A DNA stretch of 64,000 nt from an uncultured Clostridium sp. (GCA_900547475.1 URGW01000011.1:1-64000), one strand, 5' to 3'; positions 19,278 to 28,504 are shown, numbered from the stretch's first letter. The notes: generated by a model not told the origin, from the letters alone. Numbers and translations are program-made.

Positions 19278-20198
19278 TTAAAATATACTAAGTTCTAATT
19301 CTTCAGATAAATCTTTTAATATATGTATTCCACCAATACTATTTCCTTTACTATCTAAAGCTGGACCGTATATACCTATTCCAAATCTTCTAGGAACTGT
19401 AGCAATTATTCCTCCCCCAACACCTGATTTCGCTGGAACTCCAACATGTACTGCAAATTCACCTGAGGCATCATACATTCCGCAAGTAACCATTATTGTT
19501 TTAACTATCCTACAAACTTCTCTTGAAATTAAAACTTCATCATTCCAAGGTGCTATTCCATCATTTGCAATTACTGCTGAAAATCTTGCTAAATCTTTAG
19601 CTGTAGCCTCAATTGAACACTGTTTAAAGTAAAGATCTAGTATTTCTTCTACGTTTCCTTCTAATATATTAGAGCTTTTCATAAAGTAAGCTAAGGATCT
19701 ATTTCTATCTCCTGTGGCTTTTTCACTTTCATATATTTCTCTATTTATATCTATTGTGGGATTATTAGTTGCTCTTCTTAAAAAGTTTAATATTCTTTGT
19801 AATTTATGTTCTTCATTTTCACCAAAAATAAGGGATGTTGTCACTATAGCCCCAGCATTAATCATTGGATTATATGGCCTATCCTGATTTCTTATTTCTA
19901 AGTTTACTATACTGTTAAATCCCATTCCTGTTGGCTCAACGTTTACTTTTTTAAATACGTTTTCTCTACCATTATCATTAAGTGCAATTATTAAACTAAC
20001 AACCTTTGAAATACTTTGAATAGTGAATTTAACTTCACTTTCTCCTGCCCAGTATTGTTCATTGTTTTTTATATCATATACACATAGACCTAAATCTTCA
20101 CTATTTGCTTTTAAAAGAGCAGGTATATATGATGCAAGCTTACCATCTTGTGTATATTTTTTATTTTTTTCTACTAAGTTAACTAATAAATTTTTCAT
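19278..20198 (-). CDS. glsA: Glutaminase
   Basis: A 306-residue serine-dependent beta-lactamase-fold glutaminase converting glutamine to glutamate and ammonia. The catalytic SxxK is Ser62-Ile-Ser-Lys65 in FTIQSISKV. Further family blocks are EPTGMGFNSIV, NPMINAGAI, and PAKSGVGGGI near residue 258. Cytosolic. AAGGA lies upstream of the ATG. Monocistronic and divergent from the M29 aminopeptidase. Ammonia and glutamate production can support acid resistance in some bacteria, but nothing here shows that use. Confidence 0.95.
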   Translation of the reverse strand: MKNLLVNLVEKNKKYTQDGKLASYIPALLKANSEDLGLCVYDIKNNEQYWAGESEVKFTIQSISKVVSLIIALNDNGRENVFKKVNVEPTGMGFNSIVNLEIRNQDRPYNPMINAGAIVTTSLIFGENEEHKLQRILNFLRRATNNPTIDINREIYESEKATGDRNRSLAYFMKSSNILEGNVEEILDLYFKQCSIEATAKDLARFSAVIANDGIAPWNDEVLISREVCRIVKTIMVTCGMYDASGEFAVHVGVPAKSGVGGGIIATVPRRFGIGIYGPALDSKGNSIGGIHILKDLSEELELSIF

Positions 20199-20378
20199 TT
20201 GTTATCTTCCTTTTCATATTATTATGTAGTAATAATTATAGTTATTTTTATGCCTTCTTACAAGTTTATTACCTTATTAAAAATATAAATTATAACCTCC
20301 TTATAAAAAATAATAAATAACATAATTAATACAAATAATTAAAGTATATATTAAACTTATTTAATTCATTTAATTATG

Positions 20379-20387
20379 TGGTATAAT
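20379..20387 (+). promoter_or_regulatory. Extended -10 promoter of the M29 aminopeptidase
   Basis: TGGTATAAT, an extended -10 element (TGnTATAAT), 33 bases before the ATG. The -35 region is poor, as expected for this class. Confidence 0.55.
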
Positions 20388-20419
20388 TTACTATAACAAA
20401 CAATATAGGAGGGCTATAT

Positions 20420-21649
20420 ATGGATAAAAATTTATTACAAAAATATGCTGAATTAGCTGTTAATACAGGTGTTAATATTCAAAAAGATAATATATTAGTT
20501 ATTACTTCACCAATTGAAACTTCAGAGTTTGCTAGACTTATTGCAGAAGAAGCTTACAAAGCTGGTGCTAAAGACGTAATTGTACATTACAGTGATCAAC
20601 AACTAACTAAAATAAAATTAGAAAATAGTTCTTTAGAAACTATCACTGATTATCCATCTTGGATGGCTGAAGGATATAATTATTATGCTAGACAAGGAGC
20701 TTGTTTTATTTCAATAGCTGCAAGTGATCCTGATGGATTAAAAGGTGTTTCAGTTGATAAAATAGGTACATCTCAAAAAGCTAGAACTACAGCTTTAAAG
20801 GAATACTATGATAACTCTATGTCTAACAAATGTCGTTGGTGCGTATTATCAGTTCCTACACTTTCATGGGCTAAAAAAGTATTCCCTAACGTAAGTGATG
20901 AAGAAGCTATGGAATCTTTATGGAATGTTATATTTAAAACAGTAAGAGTTGATACTGAAAATCCAGTATATGCTTGGAAAAAACATATTTCTTACTTAGA
21001 AGAAAAAATTAAATTTATGAATGATAATAACTTTAAAAGCGTACACTTAAAATCTTCAAATGGAACTGATTTAAATATTGAACTTCCAGAAGGTCATATT
21101 TGGGCTGGTGGTTCAGAAGGAGATGTTAAAGGAATACCTTTTAATGCAAATATGCCAACTGAAGAAGTGTTTACTTTACCTAAGAAAACAGGAGTTAATG
21201 GTGTAGTTTACTCTTCTAAACCATTAAGCTATGGTGGAAATTTAATAGATAATTTCTCTATTACTTTTAAAGATGGTAAAGCTGTAGATTTTACTGCTGA
21301 AACTGGTTATGATGTATTAAAGCAAATGCTTGATAGCGATGAAGGTGCTAAGTATCTAGGAGAAGTGGCTTTTGTTCCTTATGACTCACCTATTTCTAAC
21401 TCAAAGCTAATATTCTTTAACACGTTATTTGATGAAAATGCAGCTTGTCACTTAGCTTTTGGTAGAGCTTATGAGTCTTGTATAAAAGATGCAGATAAAT
21501 ATTCTGAGGAAGAGCTAGAAAAAATAGGTGTTAACAACTCAGTTATTCACGTTGACTTTATGATTGGAACTAGTGATCTTGAAATCACTGGAGTTAACAA
21601 AAAGGGAGAAACTGTTCAAATTTTCTCTAATGGAAATTGGGCATTTTAA
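20420..21649 (+). CDS. Aminopeptidase, peptidase M29 family (AmpS/PepS/AmpT type)
   Basis: A 409-residue cytosolic metallo-aminopeptidase using two metal ions. The ligand-bearing blocks are present: NMPTEEVFT near residue 252, EVAFVPYDSPIS near 312, ENAACHLAFGRAY near 338, and HVDFMIG near 378. It releases N-terminal residues from peptides. AGGAGG sits eight bases before ATG. Monocistronic. Transcription probably ends at the inverted-repeat element beginning 85 bp downstream. Confidence 0.94.
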   Translation: MDKNLLQKYAELAVNTGVNIQKDNILVITSPIETSEFARLIAEEAYKAGAKDVIVHYSDQQLTKIKLENSSLETITDYPSWMAEGYNYYARQGACFISIAASDPDGLKGVSVDKIGTSQKARTTALKEYYDNSMSNKCRWCVLSVPTLSWAKKVFPNVSDEEAMESLWNVIFKTVRVDTENPVYAWKKHISYLEEKIKFMNDNNFKSVHLKSSNGTDLNIELPEGHIWAGGSEGDVKGIPFNANMPTEEVFTLPKKTGVNGVVYSSKPLSYGGNLIDNFSITFKDGKAVDFTAETGYDVLKQMLDSDEGAKYLGEVAFVPYDSPISNSKLIFFNTLFDENAACHLAFGRAYESCIKDADKYSEEELEKIGVNNSVIHVDFMIGTSDLEITGVNKKGETVQIFSNGNWAF

Positions 21650-21733
21650 AAATAAAATTAACTGGATTCCTATATAATTCTTATGTAATTTTTATATAAT
21701 TTTATATTAAATCCACACTTTAATATAAAGAAA

Positions 21734-21831
21734 GAGGCTATCGCATTAAGAATAAATACTACAATATATTGTGTTGATTTTTAATTACAAAAATAATATA
21801 TTGTGTATGAAATTTTTAGTGCGATAGCCTC
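21734..21831. mobile_element. MITE-like element with 36-bp imperfect terminal inverted repeats
   Basis: The ends GAGGCTATCGCA and TGCGATAGCCTC are perfect. Pairing continues inward, with mismatches, to ACAATATATT on both arms (about 36 bp per arm). The 98-bp element has no coding capacity. The outermost bases read like the ends of an IS element. The plus-strand right end runs into CTTTT, so it can also work as a terminator for the aminopeptidase. No clear target duplication was seen. Confidence 0.6.
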
Positions 21832-21894
21832 CTTTTGCTATTAACTATGTATTTTTAAAGCTTAAATTATCATTACCAAAATTTAATTATCATA

Positions 21895-22071
21895 TTACTG
21901 ACCTATTTTTTGAGCACTATCTGGTCTTGGTTGATCTTTACCTAGTTTTCTTGATTCCTTAGAGTATCCAACTTCATTAGCAGTTTCTACTCTCATTTTT
22001 TGTAATTCAGCTTTAGTCTTTTTACCTGACTTTTTATTATCCTTTGAATTTTTATTGTTTTTATGTGACAT
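21895..22071 (-). CDS. Small basic hydrophilic protein, possibly SASP-like
   Basis: A 58-residue ORF with an excellent ribosome site (AAAGGAGGTAA) eight bases before its ATG. The first 20 residues are Lys/Asn/Ser-rich (MSHKNNKNSKDNKKSGKKTK). Then comes KMRVETANEVGYS, which loosely resembles the K-x-E-x-A-N-E-x-G block of alpha/beta small acid-soluble spore proteins. The similarity is short, so a spore role is only a suggestion. It is monocistronic, between the MITE-like element and a long hairpin. Confidence 0.72.
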   Translation of the reverse strand: MSHKNNKNSKDNKKSGKKTKAELQKMRVETANEVGYSKESRKLGKDQPRPDSAQKIGQ

Positions 22072-22151
22072 TTATATTTACCTCCTTTGCTACTTTTACG
22101 CTTATTTTATGCTTTCTATAACAAATTATGCTTTCATAGTTAATCCAATAA

Positions 22152-22208
22152 ATGGTTATACCTCTGGGGTCAATCCAAATATTGGATTGACCCCAGAGGC
22201 ATAACCAT
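22152..22208. terminator. Exceptionally strong hairpin after the isocitrate dehydrogenase gene
   Basis: ATGGTTAT-CCTCTGGGGTCAATCCAA pairs almost perfectly with its complement around a 3-base loop, giving a stem of about 26 bp that is much richer in G+C than its surroundings. It lies 10 bp past the icd stop. T-rich sequence follows on the plus strand more than on the minus strand, so its role as the icd terminator is likely but not certain. Confidence 0.65.
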
Positions 22209-22218
22209 TTTCTGTATT

Positions 22219-23418
22219 TTATTGTATTCTATTTTTTATTTCTTTAATAAATTCATATGTGTTAACAATTTTAACTTCTTTCAAATCAGTAAGTAGTGCT
22301 AAATCTTTAGTCATTATTCCATCTTCAATTGTTTGCAACGAAGCTTTCTCTAACTTATCTGCAAAAAAAACTAACTCATCATTTTCATCTAATTCTCCTC
22401 TTTTTCTTAATGCACCTGTCCATGCAAAAATAGTTGCCATTGAATTAGTTGAAGTTTCTTCACCTTTTAAGTGTTTATAATAATGTCTTTGCACAGTTCC
22501 GTGTGCTGCTTCATATTCATAATATCCCTCTGGTGATACCAAAACAGATGTCATCATTGCAAGAGATCCAAATGCTGTTGCAACCATATCGCTCATAACA
22601 TCTCCATCATAATTTTTACAAGCCCAAATAAATCCCCCTTTAGATTTAATAACTCTTGCTACCGCATCATCAATTAATGTATAAAAATATTCAATGTTAG
22701 CTTCTTTGAATTTTTCTTTATATTTTTCCTCAAATATTTCATTAAAAATATCCTTGAAAGTATGATCATATTTTTTAGAAATAGTATCCTTAGATGCAAA
22801 CCATATATCTTGCTTTGTATCTAAGGCAAAATTAAAGCAACTTCTGGCAAAGCTAGATATAGATTTATTAGTATTGTGCATTCCCATTACTACTCCACTA
22901 TCTTTAAAGTCATGAACAGTTTCTCTAATTTCTTTTCCCTCTTCATCAGTAAAAACTAATTCAACTTTTCCTTTTCCTTCAATTTTCATTTCAACATTTT
23001 TATAAATATCCCCATAAGCATGTCTAGCTATTGTAATTGGTGCTTCCCATGTTTTAACAAAAGGTTTTATTGAACTAACAGTTATTGGTGCTCTAAAAAC
23101 TGTTCCATCTAATATTGCTCTTATGGTCCCATTAGGGCTTTTCCACATTTCTTTTAAATTGTACTCTTTTACTCTATCTGCATTTGGAGTTATAGTAGCA
23201 CACTTTACTCCTACTCCATACTTCTTTATAGCTTCTGCAGCTTCAACTGTTACTTTATCATCAGTCTCATTTCTATATTCTATCCCCAAATCATAATATT
23301 CAGTTTTTAAGTCAATAAAAGGATTTAATAATTCCTCTTTTATCATATCCCAAATAACTCTAGTCATTTCATCTCCATTCATTTCAACTAATGGAGTTGT
23401 CATTTTAATTTTTTCCAT
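22219..23418 (-). CDS. icd: NADP-dependent isocitrate dehydrogenase, eukaryotic-like (type II) homodimer
   Basis: A 399-residue enzyme turning isocitrate into 2-oxoglutarate and CO2. The N-terminus (PLVEMNGDEMTRVIWDMIK) and the length of about 400 match the subfamily shared by mitochondrial/cytosolic IDH and some bacteria, not the E. coli type. Visible are substrate-loop KSPNGTIRAIL (near 93-103), the metal site DDAVARVIKSKGGFIWACKNYDGD and the coenzyme region EAAHGTVQRHY (near 308). GGGGG precedes ATG. It stands alone without citrate synthase or aconitase, and probably supplies 2-oxoglutarate for glutamate in a partial TCA pathway. Confidence 0.94.
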   Translation of the reverse strand: MEKIKMTTPLVEMNGDEMTRVIWDMIKEELLNPFIDLKTEYYDLGIEYRNETDDKVTVEAAEAIKKYGVGVKCATITPNADRVKEYNLKEMWKSPNGTIRAILDGTVFRAPITVSSIKPFVKTWEAPITIARHAYGDIYKNVEMKIEGKGKVELVFTDEEGKEIRETVHDFKDSGVVMGMHNTNKSISSFARSCFNFALDTKQDIWFASKDTISKKYDHTFKDIFNEIFEEKYKEKFKEANIEYFYTLIDDAVARVIKSKGGFIWACKNYDGDVMSDMVATAFGSLAMMTSVLVSPEGYYEYEAAHGTVQRHYYKHLKGEETSTNSMATIFAWTGALRKRGELDENDELVFFADKLEKASLQTIEDGIMTKDLALLTDLKEVKIVNTYEFIKEIKNRIQ

Positions 23419-23911
23419 AAGTATAGCCCCCTTATTAGTATTTATTTATATAATTAACAATTATACCATATTTTCCTACAACTTCAAGGTTTTTTGATAG
23501 AACAACTTTCATTTCCTGCATTTTTATCTATTTATTCTATATTCAAATAAAGTTTTATAAGCACTTATGAAATAACAATATTTTTTCTTGCAGTTTATTG
23601 ATAAAACAATTTTATTTTAGATATTAATTGTACAAAAAATCCTATATCAAAATAGTATATTCCCCCAAATACAACTTGTACAATTCGATATTTGCATAAA
23701 TTATCTAAGCATAATATTAAAACCAGTAGAAAAATTAAATTCTACTGGTTATTTTTGTTTAGAGTTACTCAAACTTTTTTACCAATTATGGTCTTAAGAT
23801 AACTCCTTTTATTTTTTATTGTTTTCTAGTTTATCACTAATTATTATCTTATTTAACTTTTTGACATAATATATAAAACTCACTTTATTTTAATAACATT
23901 CTTAAATATTA
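23419..23911. other. 493-bp intergenic region with paired TTGTACAA palindromes
   Basis: No convincing gene. Two 8-bp palindromes TTGTACAA at 23628-23635 and 23676-23683 form the ends of AATTGTACAA...TTGTACAATT, centred 48 bp apart. A terminator-like hairpin follows at 23721-23750. Together they could mark a small RNA or a regulator site; neither is proven. The icd promoter should lie at the left end. Confidence 0.4.
23721..23758. terminator. Hairpin terminator in the icd / small membrane protein gap
   Basis: AACCAGTAGAA and its complement with an 8-base loop. ATTTTTGTTT follows on plus; TTTTAAT follows on minus. It is either the delayed terminator of the 89-residue membrane protein gene (minus) or the end of an unannotated short plus-strand transcript. 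Confidence 0.65.
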
Positions 23912-24181
23912 TTAATCTACTTCTTTATAATCTACATCAATTACTTTTCCATTACTATCATCTATACTATTTTCTTCATAAACATTTTGATTTTGATTAT
24001 AAGAATTATATGTTTCATTATTATATTTTTTCTTTGCAAGAGCCATTTTCCCCTTAAATATTATATAAGATATTAATCCTATCACTATAATAAAAGGTAA
24101 CAGGTATATAAAAAATCTAATTATTCCAATGAAAATTAATATTCCTACTATCGTCCATAATATAGATTTTAAATTCTTCAT
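23912..24181 (-). CDS. Small membrane protein of unknown function
   Basis: An 89-residue protein with two close hydrophobic segments (about residues 7-24 and 26-43) separated by a single basic patch, followed by KGKMALAKKKYN and an acidic, Asn/Tyr-rich tail ending VIDVDYKEVD. Not recognised as a named family. The gene is monocistronic between the APC permease and a hairpin. It starts at ATG with GAGG a few bases upstream. Confidence 0.75.
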   Translation of the reverse strand: MKNLKSILWTIVGILIFIGIIRFFIYLLPFIIVIGLISYIIFKGKMALAKKKYNNETYNSYNQNQNVYEENSIDDSNGKVIDVDYKEVD

Positions 24182-24338
24182 TTAACTCAACCTCATTTAC
24201 ACTATAATATTTAACTTATGTTTTCATTATACTATCTATTAATTATTTTTGCAATATAAGTTATTAATTATTTTGTTAAAAGGTTATGAATACTCTTTTT
24301 AGTTTTTGTTAATAACTTTTACTTGTTTTTCTATAGAT

Positions 24339-25799
24339 TTATACAATTCTTCTTGATTTTTTAATATTTCCAGAATTTCTATTAGTTTTTTTAGCTATCA
24401 TAGGTAGTATAAATCCTAATCCTATTAATACAAATGGTGTAATAACATTTAATGATACTTGGAACCACCAAGAACCAGAAAATGTTTCAACACTACTTGG
24501 GAACATACCCATTATACAAGCAAATGCAGTAAATGCGAAACACCATATTCCAATTCCCATAGCAAATTTATCATTTTTTACAAATTTGTACTCTGATTTA
24601 TATTTATCAGCTGCTTTTTTAAGTCCTATAAATGCTAAGAATACCCAAAGATATCTCATTGGCATAACTACCGAATTTAATTGAAGTAACCAATCAAATA
24701 AAGAATTCATATCTCCAATTCCAAGTGCCGGAACTATTATTAATATACTAACTAATATAGCTGTCATTATATATCCATTAATAGGTGCACCATATTTATT
24801 AGTCTTAGTTAATGCTGTAGGTATAAATCTTCTATCACCATCTGCTAAAAGAACTTTTAATGGAGCATCTATAGAAAATACTAATGCAGATATTTGAGCT
24901 AATAAATTTGATAATGCATAAACTACTATAAATAATTTTCCAACTCCATAATATTCACCTAACATTTGGAACGCATAATATTGACCATTCATTTTTAAAT
25001 CTGATGGTATATTATTAGCGTCAAACATCATTGCCATTGCTATAGATCCAAGTAATGCAGATACTGCAACCATTATAGCTAATGTAATCATTCCCTTAGG
25101 AAAATCCTTACTTGGCTTTTTCATATTATTTACATATGGAGATATTTTTTCAGCTCCTCCAACTGCAAAAACTAACATTGATAATGTTGTAAAATATGAA
25201 AAATTAAAGTTTGGCATCATATTTTTAAAACTAAAATCTACTGTTGCTGATTCTATTCCTCTAATTGATGGTGCAGCTAACATTAATAAAACATATAAAA
25301 GAGACATAACAAATACTGATGTACCTGCTATTGTTCCTATCATCTTTAGAGATGTTATACCTCTTGATGCAACCCATAAAAAGAATAAAAATACTGCCAA
25401 TGTTAATAATTGAGCTACTAATGGATCCATTCCCTTTATAAAGTTACCATCTTGCTTTACAGTCCACCCTAATGCTATTAAAGCTGCTTGTGGCTTTTGT
25501 GCTAAATATGGTATATGAACTACCCAATATGTCCATCCTGCAAAATAAGCTAAAGTAGTTCCAAAAGTCCCTCTTATCCAAGAACTTACTCCACCTTTAC
25601 TATCTTTAAAAACAGATCCTAGTTCCCCCACCATTAATGCATAAGGTACAAAGTATAATCCAATTATAAGTACCCATGATACAACTACTGTTAATCCTTG
25701 ATTAGCAAAGTTATTTACAACATTACCAAATCCCCATACTGATACAAAAGCCATCATAGCTAAATTGTACCAACGCAAATTTTTCTCTTGTTCACTCAT
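24339..25799 (-). CDS. APC-superfamily amino acid permease (YjeM/GadC-like)
   Basis: A 486-residue secondary transporter with about 12 membrane segments. The N-terminal NLAMMAFVSVWGFGNVVNNF and MVGELGSVFKDSKGGVSSWI blocks are typical of the APC family. The pattern is closest, by memory, to the YjeM and glutamate/GABA-antiporter branch. The substrate is unassigned. AGGAGG lies before ATG. Monocistronic, between a pyruvate kinase-like gene and a small membrane protein. No decarboxylase gene, which would support an acid-resistance antiporter role, is adjacent. Confidence 0.87.
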   Translation of the reverse strand: MSEQEKNLRWYNLAMMAFVSVWGFGNVVNNFANQGLTVVVSWVLIIGLYFVPYALMVGELGSVFKDSKGGVSSWIRGTFGTTLAYFAGWTYWVVHIPYLAQKPQAALIALGWTVKQDGNFIKGMDPLVAQLLTLAVFLFFLWVASRGITSLKMIGTIAGTSVFVMSLLYVLLMLAAPSIRGIESATVDFSFKNMMPNFNFSYFTTLSMLVFAVGGAEKISPYVNNMKKPSKDFPKGMITLAIMVAVSALLGSIAMAMMFDANNIPSDLKMNGQYYAFQMLGEYYGVGKLFIVVYALSNLLAQISALVFSIDAPLKVLLADGDRRFIPTALTKTNKYGAPINGYIMTAILVSILIIVPALGIGDMNSLFDWLLQLNSVVMPMRYLWVFLAFIGLKKAADKYKSEYKFVKNDKFAMGIGIWCFAFTAFACIMGMFPSSVETFSGSWWFQVSLNVITPFVLIGLGFILPMIAKKTNRNSGNIKKSRRIV

Positions 25800-25879
25800 T
25801 AAACTTCCTCCTTAAGTATAAGTATATATTTACTATTTTATAATACATATGATAGAATAGTTTGTCTATACTTTAACAG

Positions 25880-26902
25880 TTAATACTTTTTATACCTTCC
25901 AATTAATTCATTTAATAATTTAGCTGTTTGTATTGGATATTTCCCAATAGATGTTTCTCCTGCTAATAAAAAACCCGTTGCTCCACTATTTATAAATGTA
26001 TATATACTTTCAATCTCACTTATATTACCATTTAATCCATTTTTCATACTATCCAACACATGAGTTGCTATTATTATCTCTTTATTATAATTGTCACTTC
26101 TTAATTTTTTTAGCAATTCAAACTCTTGTTCCACAGAATTTTCCATTCCACATTCTGGGACCAAATCACCTCTTGCAATAACAATTCCATCACTACAATT
26201 CATTATCTCCCTATAATTATTTAATCCTATTATAGTCTCTAACTTTGAAAATATTTTAATATTATTTTGATTTCCTTTAACTTTTTTTATGTATTCTCTT
26301 ACACATAATATATCTCTAGAACTTTCAACATAAGATTGCCCAATTATATTTATATTATTATCAATAGCCCATTTTAAATTTTCTTTATCTTTATGGTTTA
26401 ATGAATTTTCACCTAAATCAGCTCCTGGAATATTACATCCCTTTCCAGCCCTAACTACTCCTGTATCTTTTGCTATTGCCTTTAAAAATATTTTATCCTT
26501 ATCAATAATATCAAAATTCATAGTTCCATCTTTCATAGATATTTTTTTAATATCATTTTTCTCTATAATCTCAGACTTTATATTAAGTGGAATAATTTTA
26601 GATTTATCATTATTATTACTAATTAGAGAATATACATCAGAACTACAAAAATAAACTATTTCATTAATATATACTTTGAATATACCTTTTAAGTTTTCAG
26701 ATACCCTAACTTTTTTCCCACATAAATCTGCCATAATAATTATATCTTTCTTTATGCTTCTAGAATCATTCAATATTTTTATAAATTCACTTTCGTAAAA
26801 ATGTGAAAAATTTAACCTTAAAATATTTACACCATTGTTAATTAATTCTGATAAAACCTTTCTATTTGATGAATTAGGTCCAATAGTTGCAATGACTTTC
26901 AT
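25880..26902 (-). CDS. Shortened pyruvate kinase-like protein
   Basis: A 340-residue protein covering the A (barrel) and B domains of pyruvate kinase; the C-terminal allosteric domain (normally residues about 345-470) is absent. Kept active-site features are ILRLNFSH, ADLCGKKVR in place of LDTKGPEIR, SKLE (catalytic Lys and metal-binding Glu), ARGDL and IATHVLDSM. The altered phosphate/ADP-site motif suggests changed activity. It stands alone and is divergent from a lipoprotein gene. It could be a specialised kinase or a regulator rather than the glycolytic enzyme. Confidence 0.82.
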   Translation of the reverse strand: MKVIATIGPNSSNRKVLSELINNGVNILRLNFSHFYESEFIKILNDSRSIKKDIIIMADLCGKKVRVSENLKGIFKVYINEIVYFCSSDVYSLISNNNDKSKIIPLNIKSEIIEKNDIKKISMKDGTMNFDIIDKDKIFLKAIAKDTGVVRAGKGCNIPGADLGENSLNHKDKENLKWAIDNNINIIGQSYVESSRDILCVREYIKKVKGNQNNIKIFSKLETIIGLNNYREIMNCSDGIVIARGDLVPECGMENSVEQEFELLKKLRSDNYNKEIIIATHVLDSMKNGLNGNISEIESIYTFINSGATGFLLAGETSIGKYPIQTAKLLNELIGRYKKY

Positions 26903-27130
26903 TAATACCCTACCTATATATTGTTTATAAATTATACTATTATATGTTTTTTCTTTTTATTACATATTGTTACTTTTAAATTTAAATAAACTATATTTTT
27001 AGCATATATTCTTTTAATATAATTTCATAATAATTTACTTAAATATAAAAAACTATTTATATATTAGTCTTGTTCTAAAATATACTTTTACAGAATAATT
27101 ATTTATATAATCATTTTGTAGGAGGATAAA

Positions 27131-27622
27131 ATGAAATACTTAAAATTTATTTATATAATATTATTAACTACTCTTCTATCTGGCTGTGTTTTTAATAACC
27201 CTAAATACATAAATCTTAGAACTAAACCTAACCTTTATTATTACTCAAATGAAATTTACGAAAAAATAAAAAATAATGAAAGCTATTCACTTAAAGTCTT
27301 TGATGTTAATTTTTATGAATATCATGAAGTTTCAGAAAAAGATGAAGATATTTTGCCTTCTTTCTTAGAATCTTTAAATAATGATAACTATGTAAGTGAA
27401 TTAAATTTAGAAGATGAAAAAGTTAAATATAAACTTATAATTGAATTTGATAGTAATAATTCAAAATATGTTATAAATGTTTATGATAAAAACTCTATAA
27501 CACTTTTTCCTTGGGATGGAAATTTAGAAGAAGATATGATAAATATGACTGATGTTCCTATAAGAAATAATATTTATTCTTTTTGTGTATATATAATTAA
27601 TAAAGCTCATTCTAATAACTAA
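27131..27622 (+). CDS. Small lipoprotein of unknown function
   Basis: A 163-residue protein with a lipoprotein signal peptide (MKYLKFIYIILLTTLLSGC, lipidated Cys19). The mature part is rich in Asn, Tyr, Asp and Glu, with alternating strands and the segment YKLIIEFDSNNSKYVINVYD. Probably a small extracytoplasmic beta-rich domain; no family recognised. AGGAGG lies six bases before ATG. It converges on the folate operon and shares its terminator. Confidence 0.8.
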   Translation: MKYLKFIYIILLTTLLSGCVFNNPKYINLRTKPNLYYYSNEIYEKIKNNESYSLKVFDVNFYEYHEVSEKDEDILPSFLESLNNDNYVSELNLEDEKVKYKLIIEFDSNNSKYVINVYDKNSITLFPWDGNLEEDMINMTDVPIRNNIYSFCVYIINKAHSNN

Positions 27623-27638
27623 TTTAATATATAGTAAA

Positions 27639-27692
27639 ATAAGACACTCAAAATATACTATAAACATTATAGCTATTTTGAATGTCTTATTT
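27639..27692. terminator. Bidirectional terminator between the lipoprotein gene and folate operon
   Basis: AATAAGACA-TCAAAATA arms (one mismatch) with an 18-base loop. T run on plus after the hairpin; on minus it follows the folBK stop immediately. Confidence 0.78.
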
Positions 27693-28496
27693 TTAATCTA
27701 ATAATTCAAAAACTCTTTTGTTTTTCAATGGATGTAATGCATATGGTGCTATTTCACTTAGTGGCTTTAACACAAACTCTCTTAGATGCATTAAAGGATG
27801 TGGTAAAATAACAAATTCATCATTACTTACTATATCATCATATAAAATAATATCTAAATCAATTATTCTCGGCCCCCACTTTATTTCTCTAACTCTTCCA
27901 AGTTCACTCTCTATTCTAAGAAGCTCTGACATAAGCTCTCTAGGTGTTAAATATGTTTCAACTTCAATTGCACCATTTAAGAATTCTTCTTGATCTTCAT
28001 TTCCCCATGGTTCTGTAACTATAAAAGATGAAATTTTAGAAATTTTTATTCCTCTAACTTCTTCAATTTTTTTCATTGCATTTCTAAAGTTCTCTTCTCT
28101 ATTTCCCATATTACTTCCAATAGCTATATAAGCAATATGTCTTTCTCTTGCAATTTCAACTGCTGCATAATCTAAATTTCTTCCTATAGGTGCCCATGGC
28201 TTTTTTAATAAAACTTTAACAGACTTAACCATTGAATAATTATCCAATATAAAGTTAGCAACCTTATTTACAACACTTTCAATTAAATCTAATGATTCCT
28301 CTTGAAAAACATCTATAACCTTATGACATAACTCACCATAATGAACAGACTTACTTAAATCACAAGTTGTTGCTGCTTCTTTAATATCTAATGATAACTC
28401 TAATGATAGTATGAATTTTTGCCCTAGTGTTTTCTCTTCTTGAAACACACCATGATTTGCAAAAATTTCAATATCCTTTAAATATATTTTATCCAT
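27693..28496 (-). CDS. folBK: Bifunctional dihydroneopterin aldolase / HPPK
   Basis: A 267-residue fusion of two folate enzymes. Residues 1-115 are dihydroneopterin aldolase (MDKIYLKDIEIFANHGV, catalytic Lys in VLLKKPWAPI). Residues about 119-267 are 6-hydroxymethyl-7,8-dihydropterin pyrophosphokinase (AIGSNMGNREEN, PRIIDLDIILYD, LPHPLMHLREFVL). It makes the pterin pyrophosphate used by DHPS. It is the last gene of the pab-fol operon, eight bases after folP. AGGTAA precedes ATG. Confidence 0.95.
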   Translation of the reverse strand: MDKIYLKDIEIFANHGVFQEEKTLGQKFILSLELSLDIKEAATTCDLSKSVHYGELCHKVIDVFQEESLDLIESVVNKVANFILDNYSMVKSVKVLLKKPWAPIGRNLDYAAVEIARERHIAYIAIGSNMGNREENFRNAMKKIEEVRGIKISKISSFIVTEPWGNEDQEEFLNGAIEVETYLTPRELMSELLRIESELGRVREIKWGPRIIDLDIILYDDIVSNDEFVILPHPLMHLREFVLKPLSEIAPYALHPLKNKRVFELLD

Positions 28497-28504
28497 TTTA
28501 TTAC

